DNA from: CAYNNP01 sp964398215
GTDB taxonomy: Bacteria > Planctomycetota > Planctomycetia > Pirellulales > Pirellulaceae
Assembly (NCBI GenBank): GCA_964398215.1
Contig: CAYNNP010000033.1
Span: forward strand, 1-39,810
Direction of reading: 5' to 3'
DNA length: 39,810 nucleotides
The notes beneath the pieces were generated by a model, which worked only from the letters and a program-made list of their open reading frames with translations, ran no database searches and was not told the origin of the DNA. This document shows positions 7,592 through 16,075 of this stretch, in pieces. The position numbers and the translations under genes were made by a program. Within the stretch, counting starts at the first letter, position 1; each line of letters begins with the position of its first letter.

Positions 7592-10500
7592 CTACTTTTT
7601 GGCTTTCGCCTTCGGTTTAGACTTCGTCTTGGGCTTTGTCGTCTTTTTCGATTCCAAGAGTTCCAAGCCAAATTCTTTGCCTTTATCCACCGCTCGCACA
7701 CCGACGGCCATCCATTCGGGCTCGGGTGCGTCCTTCAGATAGTGGTCGAAGAATTGCTGCATTCGAATCGCAAAGTCTCGGCGGTTCTGTTCGCCCATCA
7801 CCCAGTGCGGGTCACCGTTGTAGTTCAACATCCATGCTGGTTTCTCGAGGCGACGCAGGGCAACGAACAGTTCGATGCCTTGATACCACGGCACCGCCCC
7901 GTCCTGATCGTTGTGCAAAATCAGCAACGGCGTGTTGACTTTGTCCGCAAAGAAGACCGGTGAATTAGCGATGTACTTGTCGCGGGCAGACCATAGGTCG
8001 TCGCCAATTCGGCTTTGCGTCCGCTCGTACTGGAACATTCGGCTCATGCCCGTGCCCCATCGGATTCCACCATACGCGCTGGTCATATTGCTGACCGGTG
8101 CTCCCGATTCCGCGCACGCGAACATGTCGGTCTGAGTTACCAAATATGCCGTCTGGTAACCGCCCCAGCTATGACCTTGCATGCCGACCTTCGCCGGGTC
8201 AACAAACCCTTGCTTGATCACATGCTGAACCCCGGGAAGAATTGAATTCGCTGCACTCGGTCCAGGTGCTCCTGTCTTGTAAGGAATATCTGGAATGAAA
8301 ACAACGTATCCCCGGCTCGCATAAAAACTGTGACAGATAATCGATCGACCCGCAGCAGGTGTGTAGTAGCTGTGCAAGTCATCCGATTTTCGCTCGTAAA
8401 AGTACACCATCATTGGATACTTCTTTGCCGGATCAAACCCATCGGGCTTGATCAAAATTCCGTCCAGCTTCTGTCCATCTGTTGCTTTCCAGTGGACCAA
8501 TTCAGCATCGCCCCACGAGAAATTTTCTTGCTGTGGATTCATGTCACTGACACGATGAATCTTTTTGAAGCTCATGTCGCTTGACCACAGATCCGGACAA
8601 TCGCGAAACGTGCTGCGCGTGAAAATCAGTTTGTCGCCGTCCTGAGCTTTCTGCAAACTGCGCAGCGATTCGTCCAGCATGATCAGCTTTCGTAAACTTG
8701 GCTCCGGTTTTGCCGCTGGCTTGGCGTTCGCGTTTTTCTTTGACTTGCCTTTGCGTTTGCGCTTCTTCTTGGCTGGCTGATCCTCTTTGTCATTCTGGGT
8801 GACCTGCAGTGTTAGCTGATAAAACCCACTGGCCTTGGTCTTGCGGTTAAACGCATTGAGCAACATCGGTTTGGCAGGATCGATCTCGCGCTGCTTGTTG
8901 TCCAGTTGTCGGTACCGAAATCGAATGTTGTTCTTTCTGCCAAAACCTTCGGTGATACAAACCGGTTTCTTTTTTCCGGTCGGATCAAGCTGCCAGATGT
9001 CGTAGCTGTCATAAACCAAGAATCCACTGTCGCCGGCGATCCAACCCGCTGAGCCATACGCACGCGGCAAGTTCGGTGTGTCGTGCAGTTCGTTTTGAAG
9101 CGGTTGTTGGATACCCTGGCTAATTTCGATCGGTTCCCCGCCAGCGTTCTTAGTCGATTTGGCAAACCATTTTTTCTGTTCGCCATCAAACCAAGTGATG
9201 AATTCGCCATTGGGTGAAAGTGACGCCGAGGCCTTTACTTTCTCGAGTGCAATTGCACGTTCGCCCGTATCCAAGTTGACCAAGTACGCATCTTGGAAAC
9301 CGGGAATGTCCCACGAAAGCAATTTGCGGTACTTCACATTCGTGTTTGCAACCGCTTTGCCGGCTGGCGACCGTCGATCAATCAGCAGGTCTGGAACTTG
9401 GCGGTCTTCTAGTTGAACGATTTTCTTCGACTTGATGACGTAGGCGGCGGAGTAATCGCGATTGCGTTCCGCTTGTGCTTGCAGGAGTTGTTGCGGCTGA
9501 AGCTGAGGGTCTTGCCAATGCCAGATATCGAGCTTCGCTTTTTCAGAATCGTCGTCTTTTACATCGCGTCCCGCAGCAGCGGCCTCACGTTCTTTTACAA
9601 CTTTGTCTGGTAAGGGAGCTGTCTCGAAATACAAACGCTTGCCATCTTCAGAAAAACTCTGGCTAGAGTTCGGCGCGACCCACCAACCGGTCTTCATGCC
9701 TGCGTCTTTCTCTGCAGCGATCTTCTTGGCTTGCTTTGAACGGGCAGCCCAGTGGTACAACGCCCACGCCGAAGTCTTCGTTTTGTAGTCGTCTTTGTTC
9801 GTGATGAACGCGAGCTGTGATCCGTCGTCGTTGAAGACCATGTTTTTGTACTCGCCGGTCCCGCTTGCGACGGTCGTCCGTTTCAACGTCAGCAATTCGA
9901 TCACATGGACCCCGTCGACCGGTTCAGCGTCGTCGCTATCGTCGGCTTTCGAATCTTTGTTAGACGATTTGCTTTCTTCAGGCTCGACCGATGTAGCGAA
10001 AGCGAACTGCTTTCCGTTCTTTGAAAACACATACGAAACGACGCTGGGGAAAGTACGTTGGACGCCCGTGTCCAAGTTGATCAAAACCAGCGGTGTTCCC
10101 TCGGCCTTTTTCTTTTCGTCATCATCGTCCTCACTGTCTTTGCCCGAGTCGTTTTTCTTTGGCTGCTTCTCTTTCTTTTCGTCGGGCGCTGGCGGCTCCA
10201 TTTCGCCACGCTCGCGCGCCAATTCTTCGCGAGACTTTAACTGGAGCGTTTTCTTGGGACGCTGAAGTCCATTGTTGGTAACGTCATAGCTTTCGCGAGA
10301 ACCCGATGGTTTGTCATCGATTTTGTCCAACGACAACGGCTTTTCCAAAAGGCATGCAATCCAATCACTGTTCTCTTCAGGCAACTGGTACGAACGAACG
10401 CGATCGATGGTCGTGACTTCGCCGGACTGTAGCTCCAGAATCTGAATTTTTGATTTCGGAAGGTCGCTGGGTTTGGTCTTCTTTTTGACCAGTTCCTTGA

Positions 10501-10849
10501 TTTTCTTTTTTTCCGGTGTGACGCGGTAGACCAAGAACCGGCTGTCCCATGTGAACCGTGCACTCGTGGAACGCTCGATCACATACTCGCGAGCATTCTT
10601 GGTGTTGTGAACGTGCAATGTGGCTTCGCCATCGATGGCACCATTTCGCAGTGCGTAGGCAACCCAGTTTCCATTCCGCGAAATCTGAGAAAACGCCAGC
10701 GTGCTCCAAGCGTCATAGTCTTTGTGTTCCAGCTGCCGCAACGAAACGTCTTGTGCGTTAAGGCTGACGGCCGCGGACGCGTACAACAGAAACGCGGCCA
10801 GCAGCGCCACAAGAGATCGTTGTTCTGCGTGATTCAAAAAAGGTCGCAT
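7592..10849 (-). CDS. Secreted S9-family (prolyl oligopeptidase) serine peptidase with charged insertions
   Basis: This is a 1085-residue protein with a signal peptide (LVALLAAFLLYASAAVSLNA). A WD/beta-propeller-like N-terminal part precedes the C-terminal alpha/beta-hydrolase peptidase domain. The catalytic triad is visible: Ser in GHSWGGYQ near residue 892, Asp in HNDQDGAVPW near 980 and His in YNGDPHWVMG near 1014. The substrate would be peptides, probably in the periplasm. Three low-complexity charged stretches are unusual: an Asp/Glu/Lys run near residues 215-250, a Lys/Arg/Ala run near 690-720, and a Lys-rich C-terminal tail (KPKAKAKK). They make the protein longer than typical S9 enzymes of about 650-750 residues. 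The ATG at 10849 is supported by the signal peptide. Two copies of a decamer lie upstream. Confidence 0.93.
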   Translation of the reverse strand: MRPFLNHAEQRSLVALLAAFLLYASAAVSLNAQDVSLRQLEHKDYDAWSTLAFSQISRNGNWVAYALRNGAIDGEATLHVHNTKNAREYVIERSTSARFTWDSRFLVYRVTPEKKKIKELVKKKTKPSDLPKSKIQILELQSGEVTTIDRVRSYQLPEENSDWIACLLEKPLSLDKIDDKPSGSRESYDVTNNGLQRPKKTLQLKSREELARERGEMEPPAPDEKKEKQPKKNDSGKDSEDDDDEKKKAEGTPLVLINLDTGVQRTFPSVVSYVFSKNGKQFAFATSVEPEESKSSNKDSKADDSDDAEPVDGVHVIELLTLKRTTVASGTGEYKNMVFNDDGSQLAFITNKDDYKTKTSAWALYHWAARSKQAKKIAAEKDAGMKTGWWVAPNSSQSFSEDGKRLYFETAPLPDKVVKEREAAAAGRDVKDDDSEKAKLDIWHWQDPQLQPQQLLQAQAERNRDYSAAYVIKSKKIVQLEDRQVPDLLIDRRSPAGKAVANTNVKYRKLLSWDIPGFQDAYLVNLDTGERAIALEKVKASASLSPNGEFITWFDGEQKKWFAKSTKNAGGEPIEISQGIQQPLQNELHDTPNLPRAYGSAGWIAGDSGFLVYDSYDIWQLDPTGKKKPVCITEGFGRKNNIRFRYRQLDNKQREIDPAKPMLLNAFNRKTKASGFYQLTLQVTQNDKEDQPAKKKRKRKGKSKKNANAKPAAKPEPSLRKLIMLDESLRSLQKAQDGDKLIFTRSTFRDCPDLWSSDMSFKKIHRVSDMNPQQENFSWGDAELVHWKATDGQKLDGILIKPDGFDPAKKYPMMVYFYERKSDDLHSYYTPAAGRSIICHSFYASRGYVVFIPDIPYKTGAPGPSAANSILPGVQHVIKQGFVDPAKVGMQGHSWGGYQTAYLVTQTDMFACAESGAPVSNMTSAYGGIRWGTGMSRMFQYERTQSRIGDDLWSARDKYIANSPVFFADKVNTPLLILHNDQDGAVPWYQGIELFVALRRLEKPAWMLNYNGDPHWVMGEQNRRDFAIRMQQFFDHYLKDAPEPEWMAVGVRAVDKGKEFGLELLESKKTTKPKTKSKPKAKAKK

Positions 10850-10877
10850 TTATGTGTTACCCAGAGGTCTATCATCT

Positions 10878-10905
10878 AAACCCTTAGGATAATTCAAACC
10901 CTTAG
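10878..10905. promoter_or_regulatory. Two direct copies of AAACCCTTAG upstream of the S9 peptidase
   Basis: The decamer AAACCCTTAG occurs at 10878-10887 and again at 10896-10905, with an 18-bp period. On the minus strand it reads CTAAGGGTTT, and the near copy ends 28 bp before the peptidase ATG. A tandem pair this close to a start codon suggests a regulator-binding site, but no factor can be named and it could be chance in an AT-rich intergenic region. Confidence 0.3.
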
Positions 10906-11106
10906 CGTTTATACTCTGAATTTTGCGTAGTTATTGGGTTCGTTATTGATAACAACGAAAGCCACCAGCAATCACACATTCGATCCCCGAGATTTGCGAC
11001 TCCGATGGTGTGGTCGCGAGACGCACGCAGTGACAGTCCCAGCCCGATAGTTTAACTTCGCTGGGAAAGTATGCCCGCAATTCGCATTCGACCAACTGAA
11101 TCCAAA

Positions 11107-11997
11107 ATGAGCGACCAAGCACAAGAAGATTTGCAATTCGTGATGTCTTCGTTTGGAAAAGTGGTTCGGGTACAGGCGATCGGCGGCGGGTGCATCAGCG
11201 ATGCAATGCGAGTTGACGTGGTCGATTCGGCCGCGAAAGAGAAAACGTTCTTTGTCAAAGCTAACGGTTTGCATTTCTTGGATAACTTTCAGTGTGAAGC
11301 CGCCGGATTGCGAGCGTTGGACGCTACCAAGACGATTCGTGTGCCAAGCGTTATTGATGTGTCGGCGTCACGCGGAAAAGCTTGGTTGGTGTTGGAGTTC
11401 ATCGCACAAGGAAATCGTGACAAGCAGTACTTTCGGCGTTTCGGCGATCAACTTGCTCGGATGCATCAAGCAAGCGTCGGCGATGCATGCGGATGGGAAG
11501 CTGATAATTACTTAGGTGCAGCGAAACAGCCGAATCAATCAGTTGATAGCTGGGATGCATTTTTTGCTCAGAATCGAATCGGTTATCAACTTCGATGGGC
11601 GATTGACCAAGGGATAGCAGATTCCGAATTGAAATCGGATTGTCAGCGGATCATCACAGCAATGCCAGAACTGCTGCGTGGTCGGGAGCAGCAAACGGTG
11701 CTTTTGCATGGCGATCTGTGGAGCGGCAATTACTTGTGCGATGAATCGGGGCAAAGTGTTTTAATCGACCCAGCTGTTTACCGAGGTTGCCGAGAAGCCG
11801 AGTTCGGAATGTTAAAACTATTCGGTGGATGTCCACAAGAATTCTACGACGCGTATCAAGAAGCATGGCCGTTACCAAGCGGTTGGCAGCGCCGCGTCAA
11901 CGTCTACGTTTTGTATCACTTGCTAAATCATCTGAACCTCTTCGGCACCGGCTACGCAAGTCAGTGCGGAAGCATGGCAAAACAGATCCTGAAGTGA
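11107..11997 (+). CDS. Fructosamine kinase family protein (FN3K / YniA-like)
   Basis: About 296 residues from the ATG at 11107. Fructosamine kinases phosphorylate sugar adducts on protein amines or small ketosamines so that they can be removed; bacterial members often act on ribulosamines. Visible landmarks are the N-terminal GGGCISDAMRV nucleotide-binding segment, FFVKAN with the ATP-binding Lys, and CEAAGLRAL with the conserved Glu. WLVLEFI, LGRxxARMHQ-like FGDQLARMHQ, FFAQNRIGYQL, the catalytic HGDLWSGN and the metal-binding IDPAVYRGCREAEFGM follow. The match to the E. coli YniA layout along the whole length is good. An upstream ATG at 11071 adds 12 residues and has GGGAAAGT just before it; I prefer 11107 because the distance to the GGG motif fits the family better. 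It is divergent from the S9 peptidase. Confidence 0.88.
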   Translation: MSDQAQEDLQFVMSSFGKVVRVQAIGGGCISDAMRVDVVDSAAKEKTFFVKANGLHFLDNFQCEAAGLRALDATKTIRVPSVIDVSASRGKAWLVLEFIAQGNRDKQYFRRFGDQLARMHQASVGDACGWEADNYLGAAKQPNQSVDSWDAFFAQNRIGYQLRWAIDQGIADSELKSDCQRIITAMPELLRGREQQTVLLHGDLWSGNYLCDESGQSVLIDPAVYRGCREAEFGMLKLFGGCPQEFYDAYQEAWPLPSGWQRRVNVYVLYHLLNHLNLFGTGYASQCGSMAKQILK

Positions 11998-12082
11998 TCC
12001 GCGATAAAGAACGTGTCAACTTCAGGCGAATGGGCTCGGCTGGCAAAGCGTGCAGGTCAGAAATGACACTGTTGTCAACCAG

Positions 12083-12156
12083 TACGCCCGGGAGGATTCG
12101 AACCTCCGACCGTCGCATTAGAAGTGCGATGCTCTATCCAGCTGAGCTACGGGCGC
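12083..12156 (-). tRNA. tRNA-Arg (anticodon TCT)
   Basis: The minus strand folds as a complete 74-nt cloverleaf. The acceptor stem is GCGCCCG with CGGGCGT (first pair G-U), and the D arm is GCTC/GAGC. The anticodon stem is TCGCA/TGCGA around the loop CTTCTAA, giving anticodon TCT (reads AGA). The T arm is GGAGG TTCGAAT CCTCC, and the discriminator base is A. No CCA is encoded, so it must be added after transcription. It lies downstream of the fructosamine kinase gene, on the opposite strand. Confidence 0.96.
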
Positions 12157-12518
12157 GTGGGTGTTTTTTGGATTGGATATAGCTTAACAGAGTAATTCGA
12201 TTTGCAGAAGTCAGGCCCCGCTCTCGAAACAGGGTGAATCACTTTATTAATCTGAGTCGTTCGTAGATTGGGCATTCTTGCCCGATTCAAAGCGTTTTTA
12301 AATTCAGTCGGGCAAGAATGCCCAACGTACTTTGTGATTTGCCCTGGCTCTCGAAATTAGTGGCGAACTATCAATATTTTGATCGCCCAGAGAGAATGCC
12401 AGCCAAGCATGTTGATGCTTTCGGTTACCAGATGTTTTGCGCAGCGTTGTTCTGGGCAAGGTTCGGTTGCCGGAGCGACGTCGCTGCACTCCTTGATCCG
12501 GCCTACTTGCAACTCTTT
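12157..12518. other. Gene-free stretch holding repeats
   Basis: No credible coding region is seen between the tRNA and the end of the sigma factor gene. It contains the inverted repeat at 12264-12328 and, near its right end, a fragment (about 12465-12506) that resembles the right arm of the 160-bp element found at 38698-39083. Short open frames here cross those repeats and have no recognisable product. Confidence 0.6.
12264..12328. repeat. Dispersed inverted repeat, GGGCA...TGCCC family, copy 2 (perfect arms)
   Basis: TTGGGCATTCTTGCCCGA at 12268-12285 is the exact inverted complement of TCGGGCAAGAATGCCCAA at 12308-12325, giving an 18-bp stem with a 22-nt AT-rich loop. The flanking GTA and TAC extend the symmetry. 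The sequence is closely related to the copy at 6039-6103. No T-run follows directly, so it is not a textbook terminator. Confidence 0.85.
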
Positions 12519-13118
12519 TCAATCATTCAGTTGCTGACGTAGCGTTTTCATTCCTCGGTGCAGCAAACCTGCGATCGCGCCGGTGCTCTTGCCCAGTTGC
12601 GTGGCTACTTCACTCAGTTTCTTGCCTTCCAGATAATGCAAACGGACGGCTTCGCGCTGCGATTCTGGTAATCGTTCAATCGCGTCGGCGACGTGCAAGA
12701 TATTTTCGCCCAAGGCAACATTTTGACTGGGTGTTGGACCGTCGGCCGCGATCAGGCCTTGAAGCCGCATTGATGACTGAGCCAGCTTTTGCTCCATCGA
12801 TTGTTCTCGGCGTATGTCTCGTTTGTCACGATGGAAATCGCGATCAAGATGACATAGGTGATGCGCCAAAATCTTGCGTAGCCAAGCTCTGAACTCGCCT
12901 TCCGTCGAACCACGAAAACCCTCAAGGCCTTGGCACGCCTGCAGCATCGCTTGCTGAACCATGTCCGAAGCACCCACTTTTGCTTGGTACGCTTTTCGCA
13001 TCTGAGTCCTGGCCAGCATCCGCAGATACGGTTCGTACTTGGCAACGATCGATGGATCAGACACATCTATTTCGACATTCGCTTCACCGTTCTGTTCAGA
13101 ATTCTCCAAGTCACTCAT
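12519..13118 (-). CDS. ECF-type RNA polymerase sigma factor, planctomycete clade
   Basis: About 199 residues from the ATG at 13118; an in-frame ATG at 13157 would add 13 basic residues. Sigma region 2 spans roughly residues 25-100 (YLRMLARTQM, SDMVQQAMLQACQGLEGFRG, FRAWLRKILAHHLCHLDRDFHRDKRD). Region 4 is at the C-terminus (AIERLPESQREAVRLHYLEGKKLSEVATQLGKS followed by a GLLHRGMKTLRQQL recognition helix). This is the alternative sigma factor type that is very numerous in planctomycetes and directs RNA polymerase to specific promoters. No anti-sigma factor or membrane kinase is adjacent in this window, so the input signal is unknown. It is transcribed divergently from ruvB, with 218 bp between the two starts. 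Confidence 0.92.
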   Translation of the reverse strand: MSDLENSEQNGEANVEIDVSDPSIVAKYEPYLRMLARTQMRKAYQAKVGASDMVQQAMLQACQGLEGFRGSTEGEFRAWLRKILAHHLCHLDRDFHRDKRDIRREQSMEQKLAQSSMRLQGLIAADGPTPSQNVALGENILHVADAIERLPESQREAVRLHYLEGKKLSEVATQLGKSTGAIAGLLHRGMKTLRQQLND

Positions 13119-13336
13119 TCTCGCTTTCAGCCCTTTGTTGCCACGAAATCGGTGCATTCACGCTTGATATGGTATCCAAGGATCGCTTTTGCCGGAAAAC
13201 GGCAGCGTGTTTTTGTTGATCAAAACAGTCTTCTTTATATCTTTCGGAGCCCAAGTGCCGGTTTGCCGTTCGCGAAATCTGTGAAAATCTGTAAATTGAT
13301 TGTATCGGTTACGACCAAACGACGGAGTGTTATTGC

Positions 13337-14362
13337 ATGCCCAGAGAAGCTGTTTACCAGCAGACCAATCCAACTTCGGAAACGGAGGACAAGATGCCGC
13401 AGGAAGCGAACAATTCGCTGCGCCCTCGGCGGATGGATGAAATGGTCGGCCAAAAAGAGGTGATCGAGCGGTTGAAGATCGCCATCGACGCAGCTCAAAG
13501 TCGCGGTGAACCGCTAGGACATATCCTCTTTGACGGACCGCCCGGACTGGGCAAGACGACGTTCGCAACAGTGATCCCTGCAGAGATGGGAACGGTTGTC
13601 GAAATGGCTAATGGTGCTGGCTTGAGAGCGCCCAAAGATCTTTTGCCGTACTTGACGAATCTGTCTGATAAATCGGTTCTGTTCATCGACGAAATCCACC
13701 GTGTTCCCAAAGCGGTCGAAGAGTACCTGTATACCGCAATGGAAGATTTCCGGATCGACATTGTGCTTGGCGAAGGCGTCAGTGCGCGGACTCTGAATTA
13801 TGAACTGAAGCCGTTCACGTTGATCGGTGCAACAACGCGTGCTGGCATGTTGAGCGCCCCGCTTCGTGATCGTTTTCAAATCCGCGAACACTTGGGGTGG
13901 TACACCGATGACGAGCTCTGCGAAATCGTGCGACGCAATGCCAAGAAATTGGTTTTGACTGTCGATGATGAAGCGGCGCAAGTCATTGCGGGCCGCAGCC
14001 GAAGCACTCCGCGACTAGCGAACAATCGATTGCTTTGGGTTCGCGATTATGTGCAAAGCAAAGCGGATGGAATCGTAACGTCCCCGCTTTCTGTGACGGC
14101 CTTGGATATGATCGGGATCGATGAACTGGGACTGGATCGCCAAGACCGCGCGTACTTGGACACTCTGATTCGCGTCTTCGTTGGAGGGCCAGCCGGACTG
14201 GAGGCGATTGCGCACACGATGAATGTCAGTAGCGATACGCTGGAAGACGAAGTCGAACCATTCTTGCTGCGAAGTGAGTTGATTGTACGAACGCGTCGCG
14301 GGCGAATGGTAACGGAAAAGGGCTACAAGCACATGAAGCGTACACCACCAAGTTCAACGTAG
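13337..14362 (+). CDS. ruvB: RuvB-type Holliday junction DNA helicase
   Basis: A 341-residue AAA+ motor of the RuvB family, which drives branch migration of Holliday junctions together with RuvA. Visible are Walker A GPPGLGKTT, Walker B VLFIDEIHR, the HRV..VEEYLYTAMEDF signature, sensor 1 TLIGATTRAG, the arginine-finger region APLRDRF, the sensor-2 TPR and the C-terminal winged-helix segment (FLLRSELIVRTRRGRMVTEKGYKHM). The stretch between Walker A and B (MANGAGLRAPKDLLPYLTNL) departs from the usual TSGP..EK.GDL pattern, so this is a divergent lineage-specific version or a paralogue. The first ~40 residues are not strongly conserved, so the downstream ATG at 13394 is possible. No ruvA or ruvC lies next to it. 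Confidence 0.9.
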   Translation: MPREAVYQQTNPTSETEDKMPQEANNSLRPRRMDEMVGQKEVIERLKIAIDAAQSRGEPLGHILFDGPPGLGKTTFATVIPAEMGTVVEMANGAGLRAPKDLLPYLTNLSDKSVLFIDEIHRVPKAVEEYLYTAMEDFRIDIVLGEGVSARTLNYELKPFTLIGATTRAGMLSAPLRDRFQIREHLGWYTDDELCEIVRRNAKKLVLTVDDEAAQVIAGRSRSTPRLANNRLLWVRDYVQSKADGIVTSPLSVTALDMIGIDELGLDRQDRAYLDTLIRVFVGGPAGLEAIAHTMNVSSDTLEDEVEPFLLRSELIVRTRRGRMVTEKGYKHMKRTPPSST

Positions 14363-14452
14363 CCCTGCGTTTTTCCAAGGCTGATTGCAGAAGCTAAATT
14401 GCACTTTGTTTCTGTGGCGGCTAAACTTTGTGGCATGGTCCCCGAACGAACA

Positions 14453-14731
14453 ATGCAGCGCCGCCCCATCCAGATCAGCCTCTCGCTGATGTTGATGATG
14501 ATGTTGATTTGTGCGTTGATGTCAGCAGGGTTTTACTACGCGTCCCGAGTCCCTGCGATTCGGAATGAACTGTCATACCTGTTTCATGGCAAGTCGCTGG
14601 CAGAATCTGGTGACAACGCCAGGGCAGCCCACATTGCGTTCATCATGTTCACAATCACGTCGCCTTTGTTGCTCGCCTGTATCCTTTCGACTGGAACCTC
14701 GATTCTGAATTGGTACACCAACCGAAAATGA
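14453..14731 (+). CDS. Small membrane protein, hypothetical
   Basis: I do not recognise this protein. From the ATG at 14453 it has 92 residues; ATG 14435 and TTG 14399 are alternative starts. Two hydrophobic segments are clear: ISLSLMLMMMLICALMSAGF near residues 7-26 and FIMFTITSPLLLACILSTG near the C-terminus. A soluble segment of about 35 residues lies between them, and the positively charged N-terminus suggests both ends face the cytoplasm. Its TGA stop overlaps the ATG of the RNA methyltransferase gene (ATGA at 14728-14731), indicating translational coupling. Nothing in the sequence suggests a functional link beyond that. Confidence 0.72.
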   Translation: MQRRPIQISLSLMLMMMLICALMSAGFYYASRVPAIRNELSYLFHGKSLAESGDNARAAHIAFIMFTITSPLLLACILSTGTSILNWYTNRK

Positions 14732-16071
14732 GTCGATCTTCTTTGCCGATCACATCCGATGTGATTCAAGCTGCACTTGGACAGTACCCTCTGAGCGAAT
14801 CTGAACTCAGTGAATTCCAAACCGCACTTTCGGCGCGCCATCCCAGCGCACTTCGCCTGCGACGCGAAGCCCGAGCAAACGATTTTCCATTTCCAACAGA
14901 CCCAGTCGCGTGGTATTCGCTTGGCCGCAGCGCGGTTGACGCAGAGATTCGCCCGTCAAGAATCGTTGAGTATTTTGCTGGCGACTATTATTTGCAAGAC
15001 GCTGGATCGATGCTTGCCCTGGCCGTTGCCGATGCAGATACGGATAGCTTGAATGGGAAATTGATCTGCGACCTTTGCGCGGCGCCTGGCGGCAAAGCGT
15101 CTGCTTTGCTGGAAGCGATTGGCGATACAGGATTCGTTCTCGCAAATGAACCAATCCGATCGCGGATTGCTCCGCTCGCTTTCAATCTGACTCGTACAGG
15201 TTCAGATCGATACGCGATCAGCAGCCAAGATCCTGAGGAACTTGCTGACAAGCTTGCTGGTACGTTTGATTTTGTATTGGTGGATGCACCCTGCAGTGGT
15301 CAGGCGATGATTTCGCGAGGCGGTCAAACGGTTGCTGCCCTTTCGGCCAAGCAGATTCAACACAGCGCGGCACGCCAACAGAGGATCCTGGATTCTGCGA
15401 TTCGATTGTTAGCTCCGGGTGGAAAGCTGGTCTACAGCACCTGCACATTCACGTCGGCAGAAAACGAAAGTCAGATCCAGCGATTGATCGATTCGGGAAT
15501 CGCGGAACCCGAGATTTGCAAACGGGTGGCGGATCACGAAAGCCAGGCTTTGTCAGGTTGCTATCGACTTTGGCCGCATCGAGATCAATGTGCAGGAAGC
15601 TTTGCTGCGTCCGTCCGCAAAACGGACGACGATTGCGAATCGTTTGCCTATCGTAGAAAGAAAGAGAGCTACCGTCCGCCGATATCGCTGGACGAGTACT
15701 TTGTAAACTTATCCGACACACGAACTTGGCAAAACCAAAACGTCTTGATCGCATGGCCCGTCGATGCTCCTGAATGGGTGGAAGCCATTGCTGTTGGCGG
15801 ACCAGAACTTCTGCACCGAACGGGTCGGACCTGGAAACCTGCACATGGTGCCGCGCTGCGACGAATCGATCGTGCGGCACCAATGCAGTCTGTCGAAGTT
15901 GATCGAGAGACAGCAATCCGTTTCTACAGTGGATCACCCATTAGCGTCACCGAACGCGGATGGTGCGCCGTCAAGCTGAATGATCGACCGCTGGGATGGG
16001 TCAAATCCAACGGTAGCGTTGGAAAAAACCAACTACCAGGCGCTGCAAAACCACAAGGCACCATCGGCTAG
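14728..16071 (+). CDS. RsmF/RsmB-type RNA (cytosine-5)-methyltransferase
   Basis: About 447 residues from the ATG at 14728. The family transfers a methyl group from SAM to C5 of cytosines, in RsmF at 16S rRNA C1407. SAM motif I is DLCAAPGGKAS. The two catalytic cysteines are in DAPCSGQ and YSTCTF, with the usual AR QQRILDSAIRLLAPGGKLVYS segment between them. The C-terminal part ends in a PUA-like RsmF tail (WKPAHGAALR...LGWVKSNGSVGKNQLPG), which favours RsmF over RsmB. The N-terminal ITSDVIQAAL...PSALRLRR segment also fits. It overlaps the preceding small membrane protein by four bases. The 3' end is followed by a strong inverted repeat shared with the convergent kinase gene. The exact rRNA or tRNA target is inference. 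Confidence 0.9.
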   Translation: MSRSSLPITSDVIQAALGQYPLSESELSEFQTALSARHPSALRLRREARANDFPFPTDPVAWYSLGRSAVDAEIRPSRIVEYFAGDYYLQDAGSMLALAVADADTDSLNGKLICDLCAAPGGKASALLEAIGDTGFVLANEPIRSRIAPLAFNLTRTGSDRYAISSQDPEELADKLAGTFDFVLVDAPCSGQAMISRGGQTVAALSAKQIQHSAARQQRILDSAIRLLAPGGKLVYSTCTFTSAENESQIQRLIDSGIAEPEICKRVADHESQALSGCYRLWPHRDQCAGSFAASVRKTDDDCESFAYRRKKESYRPPISLDEYFVNLSDTRTWQNQNVLIAWPVDAPEWVEAIAVGGPELLHRTGRTWKPAHGAALRRIDRAAPMQSVEVDRETAIRFYSGSPISVTERGWCAVKLNDRPLGWVKSNGSVGKNQLPGAAKPQGTIG

Positions 16072-16075
16072 AGAA

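Noticed and set aside
9795..10265. 156-residue Ser/Phe-rich frame antisense to the S9 peptidase
   Set aside because: It follows the acidic/Lys insertion of the peptidase on the opposite strand, with no independent evidence.
12268..12325. Rho-independent terminator of the sigma factor gene
   Set aside because: The stem is perfect, but it lies about 190 bp beyond the stop, lacks an adjacent T-run and belongs to a dispersed repeat family.
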